NCBI GenBank assembly: GCA_038093515.1
Contig: JBBPSI010000091.1
Location: 1 to 64,000, forward strand
DNA: 64,000 nucleotides
Reading direction: 5' to 3'
Origin: Butyriboletus loyo
Taxonomy: Eukaryota; Basidiomycota; Agaricomycetes; Boletales; Boletaceae
This document shows, piece by piece, positions 1 through 11,070 of the stretch. The position numbers were made by a program, and so were the translations under genes. How positions within the stretch are numbered: position 1 is the first letter of the stretch; the number at the start of each line of letters is the position of its first letter. The notes beneath the pieces are model-generated. The model ran no database searches. It was not told where the DNA came from and saw only the letters and a program-made list of their open reading frames with translations.

Positions 1-501
1 CTAGTCAAGTGCTCGCTGCTAGTTATTGTGCGCTATCAGCGTAACAGCTGCTGCCCCCAGCATGTCCAACCCTCTCTCTGGTCTCAATATTCCCCCACTG
101 CTGACACTCCCCCCTGCTGCCACCCCCTAGATCATTATGCTCATGGGAACTGCCATTCCCACACTGCCTTCCCACCCTGCCACAGTCTCCTGCCCTTCAA
201 ACTCCCTCTCTGGCATCTTAATTCCACCACTGCCACCCTTTCCCATTGCTGCCTGACACTCCACAGGTGCCCTTACCAACATCTTCATTCCCCTGCCCTC
301 ACCTATTCCTGTATCCTCACATGCCCTCAAGAGCATCTCCCATCTCCAACCCCTGCCACCTTCTGCCTTGGTCACCACTCCCTCAGCAGAAGCACAAAAT
401 CCTGAAGGCCCTGCTCATGAAAACTTCATGGTTGTGGATGTGCCTGATAAGTGCTCCCTCACATTCCCCTGTGCCTCATATTGATGACATTTTGGTAGTC
501 T

Positions 502-1070
502 TTGAGACCCACCTTCTGTCCCTCAAAATGCCAATCCCACCCCCTTGTGTTTCACCACATACCAGCACCTGCTCCAGGTGGAATTCCCACCCCATATTCT
601 GGAACTGCAGGCCTTCAACCAGCACAAAAATCAGCAGATGCTAATGGAGACCAATGCAGATCTCTTGATAAGCACATCACTGTCTATGCTTCTATTCATC
701 CAACTAATACCTCCATTTCCAGCCCCTGAGGAGAATGCAGCAGCACTTAGGCTGCTTCAGATGGAAGGGTTCCCTGGATTGGAACATTTCACTTTGGGTA
801 AGGAGGATGCCTCCACATCCTAACCCTCCTTCATTCTTACATTCATGCAGAAGCCTTGGGTGCCTACTCAAATCCTCAAGAGAATTCTCTCCCCACTGCT
901 ACATATGAAGCACAGCAGCTCAATGCCCCTATTGAAAGGGTCATAAGGAGATACAAAACCTTGTTCTTGTGAGCATGTGATCAGTGGCACAGGGCAGTGG
1001 CAAGGGTATTGACAGTACTAGAGAGGTTGGAAGCTAATGAGGCTGAAAGAGATAGGGTAAATGGAATTTA
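502..1070 (+). pseudogene. Decayed gene of unknown repetitive family
   Basis: Protein-like frames run through this stretch but are broken. A frame ending in a Gly-Leu-Glu-His-Phe-Thr-Leu-Gly segment (about 720-798) can be joined over a normal-looking intron (gtaagg at about 799, gcag at about 850) to a C-terminal charged helix rich in Glu, Ala and Arg (about 851-1070), likely a coiled coil. That last exon is interrupted by TGA at about 970, where CGA (Arg) would restore the frame, which fits decay of a methylated CpG. The upstream part (about 30-700) is Pro/Ser-rich and frameshifted. I do not recognise the family; the setting among transposon remains suggests a transposon-linked or multicopy gene. 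The intron and stop are seen in sequence; the family call is a guess. Confidence 0.4.
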
Positions 1071-1078
1071 AGTATATA

Positions 1079-1810
1079 CAGTGAGGGACAAAACTATTGC
1101 AATGTTTTGCACATTTGGATAGATTCAGATATATCTCAGGAGAGAAATTTGATAAACTCATAAATATATTTGGGTATATGCCCATACATCTTGGCTTCAA
1201 CATGGTACAATAATATTATATAATCTCCCATTTCTGGCTGAGATACATCTATTTTGGTCAGACATACTCATTGCAATAGTTTTGTCCCTGCCATTCAGAA
1301 AAGCACAAAATCATAAAATCTAGTACTTGGTATAGCCCCCTTTGGCCTTCAACACAGCAGCAACCCTCCTAGGCATACTCTCAATCACATTCTGACATAC
1401 CAGTGCATCAATACTATTCCATTCCTTCTCAACCCCCTCCCAAAGCTCCAATGACCTTTCATACTCTCCTAGCTTCCTCTTGAGGTGGTCCCACAAATGT
1501 TCAATAGGATTAAGGTCTGGAGATTGTGCTGGCCAGGAAGGACCTTGAAATCATTGTCTTTGAACCAAGCCTGGGCCTTCTTGCAGGTATGCTTGGGGTC
1601 ATTATCCTGCTGGAAAATGATGTCATCTGGGGATTTGTTGAAATATTTAATACTTTCTTGGAGGTCCTCCTCTAGAATCTTGATGTAAAGGTTCACATCC
1701 ATTCTTTCCCCATGCATGACAGAGGCCCCATCTTTGAACCACCGTCCTATTCGAGCCTGGCTATCTTTTCGATAGGCACTCCTGCAGTACCTCTCCATCT
1801 GTCATATGAT
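1079..1810 (-). mobile_element. Truncated Tc1/mariner DNA transposon
   Basis: The left end starts at a TA dinucleotide (1077-1078) followed by CAGTGAGGGACAAAAC, a typical Tc1/mariner terminus. A 20-bp perfect inverted repeat (1085-1104 and 1269-1288) lies at this end, so the terminus carries a subterminal copy of the repeat. The transposase lies on the minus strand inside it. No right terminus was found: homology stops near 1800, where CpG-rich ordinary sequence begins, so the element lost its 5' half including the first catalytic Asp. Confidence 0.8.
1320..1798 (-). pseudogene. Tc1/mariner transposase, 5'-truncated and frameshifted
   Basis: The minus strand encodes the C-terminal half of a DDE transposase of the fungal Tc1 type. 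Visible hallmarks are the second catalytic Asp in QQDNDPKHTCKKAQAWF, then SPDLNPIEHLWDHLKRKLGE with the third acidic position, and a terminal GGYTKY before TAG at 1320-1322. The two parts are in different frames: a single missing base near 1545-1550 breaks the gene just before the Trp-Pro-Ala-Gln of the family. An in-frame TGA lies two codons upstream of the first Met (1798), and the N-terminal DNA-binding region is missing. The element cannot encode an active enzyme. Confidence 0.85.
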
Positions 1811-3690
1811 CCAGATTGTGGGTGCCTGCAGCAGTGCGGCCAGGGATCGCTGGGAGGGGCGCATTCGTTGAGGGCGTCTTTGGTGCGGGCGTGGATGCCG
1901 AGGTATTTTATCGTCGGGCAGATCCGAGTCAATGCGTGCGTAGGGTACAAATGGCCGTTTTACTCAGCGCGCTCGTGCGGCCTGTCGTACCCATCCTGTC
2001 GTCTGCATACGCGCGTACTCGTTGCGATACGCGGCTCATCTCCGCGCTCGCAGAACAGGAGAAACTCGCCAACTTGAGCTTTCTAGATACAGACTGTTTT
2101 TTTTTTCGCTGGACGATCATGACTTTGGCGGTCGCCATCTCGGCGTCCCCTCAAACTTGACGAAACTCGCTTCGTGCGCACCATCATCGAAGTTATGCAC
2201 AACGCTCTTTTTGAGCATCCCCGACGAGCACAAGGTGTCAAGCCCTCAAAATTCAAGGAGGTGAATCACCTGTGTTCCGTTCGGAATGCGGGTTTGTTCG
2301 ACTTGATTGCTCTGGTCAAGGTGTCTGTTCGCATCGGCGTCTCGTACGTCATGTGTCCTTAGTGCGGTCGGATGACAATAACAATAGCCAGCCTGAGATG
2401 GGAACCTTGACCTGATCATCAACGTGTCTCCCTATCCATGTGACGTCCTATGGGCAATCGTAAGTTTACGGCAGTTCACCCGTGTGTGCCACTCGTACGT
2501 TTTGACTGTGGGAGGTACGTACGAGACGCAGCTATCGCCACTTTGTGTTGACCCAACCTACGACGAGTGGGCATTAGCCGGCGAGTACCACGGAGTGTAC
2601 GCAGCGCCCGGTGCCGTCTTCCTCGTATCGTATCATCGACCCCTCATCGATCGTACTTTGGAGACATGGACCGCACACAGGTGATGCCACGCTCGTCTCT
2701 GCTAGCCGAAAGAATGTTGGCTACTCGAGCGTCCCAGTCCCAAACCGCCCGAGTCTCTTTGTTGTCGTGGACCCCTGCTGCGACGGACAGCAGTCCCATT
2801 GGACATGTGATTCCGCCTGATAATCGATCCGCCGGGAGACACGACACGAATTGACCATCGTCCCGTTACCAAGGCGTCCTGGAGAAGAATTGAAAATGCG
2901 GTACAGGAGCAGGCACAATGCATAGAAATTGTTTTGCCCGTTGGAACAGAACGACCGATCGGATGCATGGATACAATTAATTTAACTTGAAATGGAGACA
3001 AAGCTCGTACGTCGGACGGAAGTGATCAATAATTAGAACTTTGTGGTGCACAGCGTGGTCTGAGTATAACATCCTCCCTGGCTAAATCGGTCTTGAGGAC
3101 TCCATCAAGGTGGCCCATCTAAAAGTCGGGACTCCACTTTGTACGTCTTTTGTTACATACTACGTTCAGGAACTGTGCTGGATTTGGGTGATCTGTGGTC
3201 GACCTTTCATATTCGTTCCTTGCTCCACCATCTTCTACTTACGGCTCTCAACGGCTCTTGTAAGGTACAATCGTTACACATTGTACTGTATTTCGATCAT
3301 GTTACTGAGATTGGGCAACGTAGCAATGCTGTCGGTGCAGCCCCGAGAGAGTAGCATGTATATAGAAGAAACCTAGAACAATGGATAGCAAACCCGGGAC
3401 CCACAGCAATTTGCCATGACTTCGACTGCTCGGGCATGACGAACCCACGTTCTTCCCAGCCATGTAGAAGACCCTCCCAGACCTCTCTTTCATCGTAGCG
3501 GGCAGCTTTGAGCACCTTGAGTTGTACGCCTTTCGAGATCGCGAAGGGAGGGTACACGAGGCCCATACAGTCCTGGCCCGGGAAATGCCGGGCCGTCCCT
3601 ATTATTGAAAGACAATGAAACTCGGTCGCCAAGCGAACAATAGACGAATTGGCACCACCGCGACGAATGGAATCTTGTTATTTTCGACAC
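1811..3690. other. Intergenic stretch with gene relics
   Basis: No intact gene recognised. From about 2155 to 2325 the plus strand has a protein-like frame (Asp-Glu-Thr-Arg start, then an FVRTIIEVMHNALFEHP segment) that ends at a plausible splice donor (gtgtct at about 2326) and resembles a second relic at about 43455-43630. Short shared patches continue to about 2880. Probably remains of one duplicated gene of unknown function. Confidence 0.35.
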
Positions 3691-3700
3691 AATGGACAAG

Positions 3701-3710
3701 ATATAAAGGA
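3701..3710 (+). promoter_or_regulatory. TATA box of first AA9 gene
   Basis: ATATAAAGGA lies about 215 bp upstream of the chosen ATG at 3920, followed by a pyrimidine-rich leader (about 3720-3890) typical of strongly expressed fungal genes. Assigned by position and consensus only. Confidence 0.5.
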
Positions 3711-3919
3711 CTGAATGATTCATTCGTCTTCTCTTCACTTCACCCCCTCCCAGGCCGCCCCTTCCTTGACGTCTGTCGCTCTCCTTGCCGCTCGCCCCCG
3801 GTCCATCTACCTCGGGCTCTTACGATCTTTTCGGTCGTCTTTGTCGGCCCTTTTTTTTTTTTCCATCTCACCTCGCTGCGCGAGTCCAACTTTCTACTCG
3901 AATAATTCCAAATCCCATC

Positions 3920-5184
3920 ATGATCACGTCCACGCTTCTCTCTCTCCTCCTTCCTGCCCTCGTTTCAGCCCACGGTTATGTCAACAAGGTCACCATCGAT
4001 GGCACAGTTTACCAAGGCAATTCTGTCGGGACGACCTCCGCGATCAGTTCTGTCATTCGTCAGGTCAATACGAATAGCCCTGTCAAGGGTGCAACTAACC
4101 CCGACATCAACTGTGGCTCCGGTGCCCAGCTAGCCGCAAACGTTGCCAACGCCAACCCTGGGAGCACCGTCCAGGTTTCTTGGGTTGGTGGTACCACCGG
4201 AACCTCCCCCGTGAGTGACATTCTCTTTCAGTGACGTACCGAGGGCGCGTACTCACCTATTTGCAGTGGCCACACAACACAGGTCCGATCATGCACTACA
4301 TGGCCAAGTGCACTGGTTCCTGCGCAACTTATAGCTCGAGCGGCGCTCAGTGGTTCAAGATCTCGGAGCTAGGCTACGAATCTGGCAGCACTAACACCTG
4401 GTCCCAAGCACAACTTCGTAAGGCGTTTGCATTAATCCTCTTGTGAAAGTAACGTTGACACACATTTTAGAGTCTGGTTCCCCAGTGACCGTGACCATCC
4501 CCAGCACTCTTGCTCCTGGAAACTACTTGCTTCGTTCTGAAGTCATTGCGCTCCAACTTGCCATGACCCAGGGCGGTGCAGAGTTTTACCCTGCCTGCAT
4601 TCAATTGTCCGTCGGTGGCTCTCAAACCGGGCAGCCCACGAGCAGCGAAGAAGTCGCTTTCCCCGGTGGTTACTCGGATACCGATCCCGGTATCTTGACC
4701 CCTAACGTAAGTCCGGTGTGGGATGCGTTTTGCCCACGTTGTTGACTATCCTCCCCAGATTTACAATCCCGGCTTTACTTACACTTTTCCCGGCCCAGCC
4801 GTCGCTGCGTTCGTCTCGGGTGGATCTGGCGCTGGGTCCTCGAATAGTTCAGGATCGTCTGCTCCCGCGGCTCCTTCCCCTTCAACCGCGCCTTCGTCTG
4901 CTTCTTCCCCGGCCGCTGCATCTGCCTCCTCAGTACCCACTGCACCTACGAATGTCGGAGGCAATGCGCCCTCATCAGCTACCTTGTCGACTCCTGCCGT
5001 GTCTGCTTCATCAATGCCGTCTGCCCCTGTAAATGTCGGAGGTTACTCGCCTTCATCAGCTGCCTCAACCCCCTCACCCACTGGAGGATCAGGATCGACG
5101 TGCATGCGCCGCAAGCGGTCCCTCCCAGAAGTCACCGTGGAGGGGAAGCGGATGCACAGACGTCGCTACCGTACCTCACACTAG
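3920..5184 (+). CDS. AA9 lytic polysaccharide monooxygenase 1
   Basis: Secreted copper enzyme that oxidatively cleaves cellulose or related glucans outside the cell. Exons 3920-4210, 4267-4417, 4471-4706 and 4759-5184 give 367 residues. A 17-residue signal peptide ends in VSA, so the mature protein starts with the copper-binding His (HGYVNK). The second copper His is in WPHNTGPIMHY at the start of exon 2, and the axial Tyr is in GGAEFYPAC. Two second-sphere positions differ from most AA9: the usual RHE-I-I-ALH reads RSE-V-I-ALQ, and the usual Gln before Phe-Tyr is Glu. A Ser/Thr/Pro/Ala-rich tail of about 120 residues replaces a cellulose-binding module and ends in a Cys plus a cluster of Arg/Lys. 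Family assignment is firm; substrate is not predictable. Confidence 0.93.
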
Positions 5185-6865
5185 TTGCCTTTTCTTCACC
5201 CTCGCATAGGGGATCGACGCTCTCTCATGCTAATGCTGTGCCTCTAGATGGGGTGTGGATATGGATAACAATAATGATCTGTAATTGGTCGAGGGTGTAC
5301 ATGACTAGTCGTTGGGCTCGACGCTCACACAAGTCCAGCCTGGGGCTGTGCTCTCGTATCGCTCTGTATAAATTGCTCAGGTAGTATCGTGTAGCTGTAG
5401 TGCATGGTTATATCGTTCGTTCGTTTACATAGTCCGCTAGTCGATTTGAATTGTATCCATGCGTTCGATCGGTCGTCTTGCTCTTGTACAAAAAAAAAAA
5501 AAGAGGACGTGTCGTGTGCTCCGTTGTTGTATTATTGTATTACAATTCCGTTGCAAGTATGTCTCCAGGACGCCGCCTTGGTAACGAAAGGATGGAGCGT
5601 GATAGGTTCAATATCGACAGATTCGATCCCATCGTTGTACTAAAGACACGCTGGATACCACAATATATATCCCGTTAATTTATCACGCACACGGTGGCAC
5701 GACCCGATCTCTGGACCATCCTACCTCCCATCTCCCATGAGCTCGCTTACCGGTTATCATCGCTATTGAATCGAATGTGGGGAGGTTGAGGCCCATCAAT
5801 GTATCACCAGTCGCTGGTCACCCCCTCCGCGCGCGCGTGCAGTCAAAGTACGAACGATGCCCTAGGGGCCCATAGTTGAACGACACGACAGAGTCGAAAG
5901 ACGACACGGGGCGCTGTGCCATGCACTTGTAGACCCACCGCGGGGTCTCGAACGTCATACTAGGGGTTTGTGCATGTATCACATACGCCTCCGCGCGGAG
6001 GGCTCCAACCACTCGGCTCGACCGCACGTTAGCGGGGGTCAAACCGTCTGCATGATACATCAATTAACGGACAGTGTCCTGAGACTGCGTGGTCGATACC
6101 GAATCGATCGCGTGTCACTTACCACTGGCAGTAATTCATGTTCCGGAAGCAATGCTCCGCACCTGTCGAGTCCCGGAGTCCGAGCGTTCTGTGTAGGGTA
6201 GCAGTCGTGTCTTTCCTTGTTTTTGAAGCTCTGTCAGGTTGTGCTTTGGGTGGCCTCGGTCCGCTATGATCAGTCCTGTTACGTTTCGTTGATATCAGCC
6301 TGGAGGACTGCGGTCCTCTTTTATGTCACTCTCTTGACATCCCATATCTGTCCCGGGGTGTGCCGCGATATGGAAGACGAAGATGTTGGCAGCTTCAAGG
6401 TCGCCGTCATGGTGCAGATCGTTGCAGAACGAATGTTGGCAGTGGACCGCACGGTAAGTAATTCGATTGGCGACTTGCAAACGACAGCTTCGAGTGAGGT
6501 GGCCGTTTCCAGGTAACCGCTGTAATAGACTAGGAGTAAATAGCGCTGTATTCATCTCCGCTGGGCCAACTCTCTGCGATGCCAATTTGTGACGCATCTC
6601 CATGACTCCGGCAGCAACTGACTTGTTAACTCGTCGTGTTTTACTCTCCGTATGAAAAGACTTTTCCTAAAAATGAAAGCATGTCATTGGAGCATGAGGT
6701 GCTCGCTTTGCCTCGAGGCGGAACAAAACGCACAGGTTCGATCACAAATTAGGTGCGGTTTGATACCCATACTTCTTGTATCGCATCGTGCCGCTTTGTC
6801 GCGTCGTTTTGTAGTGAGCCGCGCCGTGCGACATCCGCCCCCCATCCGTGTGCACGCTTGCAATG
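5185..6865. other. Intergenic region between AA9 genes 1 and 2
   Basis: About 1.7 kb without a convincing gene. It holds an A-run near 5488-5502 and, around 5563-5598, a patch resembling in reverse orientation the sequence at about 2855-2885. Short open frames have no family resemblance. Confidence 0.5.
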
Positions 6866-6870
6866 CAACG

Positions 6871-6880
6871 GCTATAAGTA
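6871..6880 (+). promoter_or_regulatory. TATA-like box of second AA9 gene
   Basis: GCTATAAGTA lies about 170 bp upstream of the ATG at 7044 and is followed by a pyrimidine-rich leader (about 6885-6985). Confidence 0.4.
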
Positions 6881-7043
6881 CGTCCATCTTCTCTTTACGT
6901 TGTCGTTGGAAATCTTTTGGTTCGTGGACGCATAGTATACTGATCTCTCCTTTTCTGCCCCCCTTTTTATTTTTGCACCTCTCAACCGGGCCCGTTGAAC
7001 GAGCCCATCACTCGCCGTGCCCCCATCAATACCCCCATCCAAG

Positions 7044-8391
7044 ATGATACGCTTTCTCCTCGTCCCCTTTGTCGTGGGTTTATTACCTATTCTCGTCTCA
7101 GCCCATGGGTATATCGGGTCCGTGGCTATCGATGGTCAATCATATCCCGGAAACCAGCCGGGTGGAACTATGAATCCGAGTGTCATCAGACAGGTCAGTC
7201 CTCGTGCTTGAATGACTCGATTCTGTACTTGACATCGTTCGCGGAGTAGGTGTCAACGATCTCCCCCGTCAAAGGCGCGACTAATCCATCCATCAATTGT
7301 GGCATGAATGCGACCCTAGCTGCGAATGTTGCGAATTGTAATCCAGGAAGCCAGATCCAGATTCACTGGGTTGGTGGCGCTACCGGTAGCTCGAATGTGT
7401 GTCCTCAGATTCTTTCTCCTTTCCATGGAAGTTCAGTTTTCTTGACAGTGGCCTCACAACGTCGGGCCTATCATGCATTACATGACGAAATGCAGTGGCT
7501 CTTGTTCCTCCTATGACTCTACCAATGCCGAGTGGTTCAAAGTCTCGGAACTTGGTGTTGAATCGGATAACTCTACCTGGTATCAGGCCAACATAAGTAC
7601 GTCACCATGTATCGGAACTGGCCTTACCTGAGCTTGGGCACTACAGTGGAGGGCATGCCTGCAAACGTGACGATTCCTACCAGCATCGCTCCTGGTAACT
7701 ACCTCCTCCGCTCCGAGCTCATTTCCCTTCAGCTTGCCGTGTCGGTCGGTGGCGCGGAGTTCTACCCAGGCTGCATCCAACTCAGCATTGGAGGTTCAGG
7801 CACTGGTGCGGCAACGAGCAGCGAGGAATGCACTCTTCCCGGCTGCTATTCAGACAGTGACCCAGGAATTTATGACCCTACCGTGAGCCTTTCACTCTAC
7901 TTTCGTAGCCGAAACCTGAAAGCAAGTGATAGGTTTACGACCCACCTTTGACTTATACCTTCCCTGGTCCCCCTGTGGCTGCCTTCGTTGGCAGCGGTGG
8001 AAGCCAGGGTGGCGTTCAAGCCTCTGGTTCTACTGGTGGTTCTTCTGCCACACCGACCATAGGGTCGTCCTCACCCACTCCCTCGGCTTCAGGTGGTAAG
8101 TTTAACCTTCCACTTGATTCCGCTTCAGCTCTTTCCTACTTTTTTCGTATTTTTTCCTTACCGAACATGACAGTGCCCACTAACACTTCTTCACCTTCGT
8201 CTTCCCCAACGGTTGCCACCGCGCCGACGACCACCCTTTCCCCTTCTGCAACTTCATCGGGGAATTCGACTCCTTCTAACCTAGGGGCATCCTGCTACGT
8301 GACGTCTCGTTCGACCGAACAATTACTCGCTAAGCGTGAGGGCTCGAAGAGGGGGATGCACAAGCGCCGTCTCGTTCGACGCGGCACCTGA
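7044..8391 (+). CDS. AA9 lytic polysaccharide monooxygenase 2
   Basis: Paralogue of the gene at 3920. Six exons (7044-7193, 7250-7396, 7449-7596, 7647-7882, 7933-8095, 8174-8391) give 353 residues. The signal peptide ends VSA before the mature N-terminal copper His (HGYIGS). The second copper His is in WPHNVGPIMHY and the axial Tyr in GGAEFYPGC. It shares the odd second-sphere residues of LPMO 1 (RSE-L-I-SLQ, and Glu instead of Gln before Phe-Tyr). The last intron (8096-8173) has a length divisible by three and no stop, so retention would add 26 residues; I removed it because of its gtaagt donor and T-rich body. A Ser/Thr/Pro linker leads to a basic tail with MHKRR. No carbohydrate-binding module is present. 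Confidence 0.92.
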
Positions 8392-8986
8392 TCGTCCCGA
8401 GTTCTTTGACGTATGATCGAACGATTCCTCGCTGTGGACGGCAGGTATGTGGAGATGGATGCGTGTGGCAGTTCCCAGATCCTGCATGATTCGATGCCAT
8501 TGCCGAGGTCGGTAAGGTGCTGTGTGCTCAAGTGGGGCTAGTACCCACAAGCTGGATTGGCACCGTTCCCAACGACACGACGACACTATTTCGCGCAGGC
8601 CGCGAGGTGCGCCGCATGCTATCTTGGCTCCTCCGCTTCCTTCCTTCCTTTCCCACAAGGGTGAATCGCATGGTCTGCATATTGCGCTACAGTTCCTTTT
8701 ACATGGTCATTCATTCATCGTTACGACTAACTTATGCGCTTGATGTTGTACACCACTCTTTCCTAGATCTGTCGCTTGTGTCTTGTTCTTACTGTTGCTG
8801 TGTATGTGTTGTAGAAACTGTATCTGCATTGATGCTAAGAATATCGTCAACGAATCTCCGTGGTCGAATCAGAGTCACTGCCGGACCGTGAGCACCGTCT
8901 TGTGGTACCTCTGTGATTCGTTTCCCAGCTCCCTGATGAATCCACTGCGTCGTTAGACTACTGATCGAACGGCGTGTCGTAGAACC
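8392..8986. other. Intergenic region, no gene seen
   Basis: Spacer between LPMO 2 and the hydrolase gene. Only short open frames on both strands, none with recognisable domains. Confidence 0.5.
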
Positions 8987-11070
8987 ATGGCGTTTTACCT
9001 CGCAGTCGGTGTTGGATTGGTGGCCTGGCCGCTGGTATCATACAACTACCCCAGTTTGTTTTCTCACATCCCCTTCGGCACTTTGCACGCACGCGTGGAC
9101 AAAGGCAACGTTATCACCCCGCAGCTCTCGACCTTTATCGAGGAAACGTTGGCCCTTGAAAACATCACTGGGCTGTCCGTCGCTGTCGTCCCGAAATATG
9201 CAGAAACCGAGTACCACACCTGGGGATACCGGACGGAGGATGGAGATGAAGTGACTCCAGACGTGCGTCACCCACCAGTCTCTGTCCAATCGGAGACGCA
9301 GCGTTGACGCTGTCTTCGTGAACTTTTCTTCTTCTTCTTTCCAGACACTGTTTCACATGGCGTCGGTGTCCAAGGCGTTTTGTGCAACGGCGATGGGCCT
9401 CCTCATCGACGACTTTGTGAACGGCAACAACGTCACCGCGCTTCCGTCTAGTTTGACCGAGTTAACTTGGCATACGCGACTGAGGGATCTGTTACCCGAC
9501 TGGGAGCTCATGGACGAATGGGCCTCGGAGAGGGCTAATCTGCGGGATATCTTCTCTCACGTGTCTGGACTACCGCGGTGAGATTGGCTCTGCGTCGTTC
9601 GCCTGCATCCTCATTCGCGGGATTCTCTGTAGGCATGATGCTTCATACGGACCCTCGGATACCCCGCAGGAAATGATCACGCGATTGAAATACTTGAGGC
9701 CAGCTTTTGAGCTACGAGAGCGATGGTCGTACAACAATATCGTACACTTCTGTTTGGCTGTTTCCGCACGTACGACTAACCGACGGCGATCCGTTTTTTA
9801 GATGTATATGGTCGCTGCCCATGTTATCGCGACGTATTCTGGTCAATCGTATACGTCTTTTGTGGAAGGACGCATCTTCGCACCGTTGGGAATGACGTCT
9901 TCGACATTTTCCCCGACCAAGGCCGAGGCGTCTGGCAACTTCACTCAAGGGTGGACAAAGGAAGGCCGCAGGGTGCCCGAGTGCTTCACTGAAGACACGG
10001 CTTTTGCGATGGCTGGACCAGGAGGGGTCATATCGAATGCCGTTGACATGGTCTCTGCATATTTCTTCCAATGGATATGGACTTTGCGCTCATCCGAATG
10101 TGTGTTGCAGGCCAAGTGGATCTCGACATGGGTCGGTGAAGGTGTTCATGACAATCAAACTGTGATCTCGCCAGCCGTATACCAGAACGTATCGTATTCG
10201 TACTCTGTTTCCACCGACCACCCGGTTGATCCGGAACACTCGATCGTCGGATATGGCATGGGTTGGTTCCGTAGCTCATATCGCGGGCACGATGTGAGAG
10301 TTGGATATCTCGGTCCGTCATGTCCGATAGCTAATGAGACTTCAGGTCGTCTATCACTCAGGGGCTCTTCCTGGGCTTTCTACGCTTGTCTCCTTCCTAC
10401 CGAGCGACGAGATCGGTATAACTCTGTTCGCAAATGGTGAAAGTAAAGCTGAGACGGTGATGTTGATTATGAACCGCATCCTTGATTCGGCTTTGCATCT
10501 GACGAGCACCGTGACTTCCACAAGGTTTGTGCCTTTCTCTAAGCTTTCGGCGCGACTGACGCACGGTCCAGTTCGACCTCTCGCAACGTCACAACGACGG
10601 AGTCCGATGCTCAGAATTCGACGTTATCTTTGGATGCCTTTGCTGGGACGTATGCTAATCCTGGTTACGGATCGCTTACGCTATGTAGCCCATCTAGCCC
10701 ATCCTCACATTGTGCCAAGGTTCGAATCAACTTCTCCATCGTCGATAGCGTACAAGGCAACCCAGGCCCTTCGAGGGAATTACTCGCCGAGTGGCCTCGC
10801 GTGTGGTCGTCGCACGTCCGTATGCGGCACCAGGAGGGTTCCATCTTTCAAATCTACTTGACATCCCTATACCCAAACGGATATGGCAAGGACACCACGC
10901 CGTTTGAAACGAGCGAGGTCGGCACAACGGAAGGGTTGGCGGAGTTCGTTGTCGAAGACGACAAGGTGGTTGGGTTTGGAATAAGCGGTCTGGTTGGTCA
11001 GTTAACGGAGCAGGCACGCAAACACGAGACGGTGCAAGATCGGGCTGAGGTGTGGTTCGATAAGGTTTAA
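8987..11070 (+). CDS. Beta-lactamase-like serine hydrolase
   Basis: Seven exons (8987-9262, 9345-9577, 9633-9741, 9802-10050, 10111-10293, 10346-10524, 10572-11070) give 575 residues. The family (class C beta-lactamase/esterase/peptidase fold) uses a Ser-x-x-Lys nucleophile, seen as SVSK in exon 2 after HMA, a Tyr-x-Asn, seen as WSYNN at the end of exon 3, and an HxG box, seen as YHSGALPG in exon 6. The N-terminus has one hydrophobic segment (signal peptide or anchor), so the enzyme is probably secreted or membrane-tethered. Exon 7 encodes a separate C-terminal beta domain starting near DAFAGTYANPGYG, as in many fungal members. The intron at 10051-10110 has a weak donor (gtctct) and a length divisible by three; it was removed because homologues read straight from Asp-Met to Ala-Lys-Trp. 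Substrate unknown. Confidence 0.85.
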
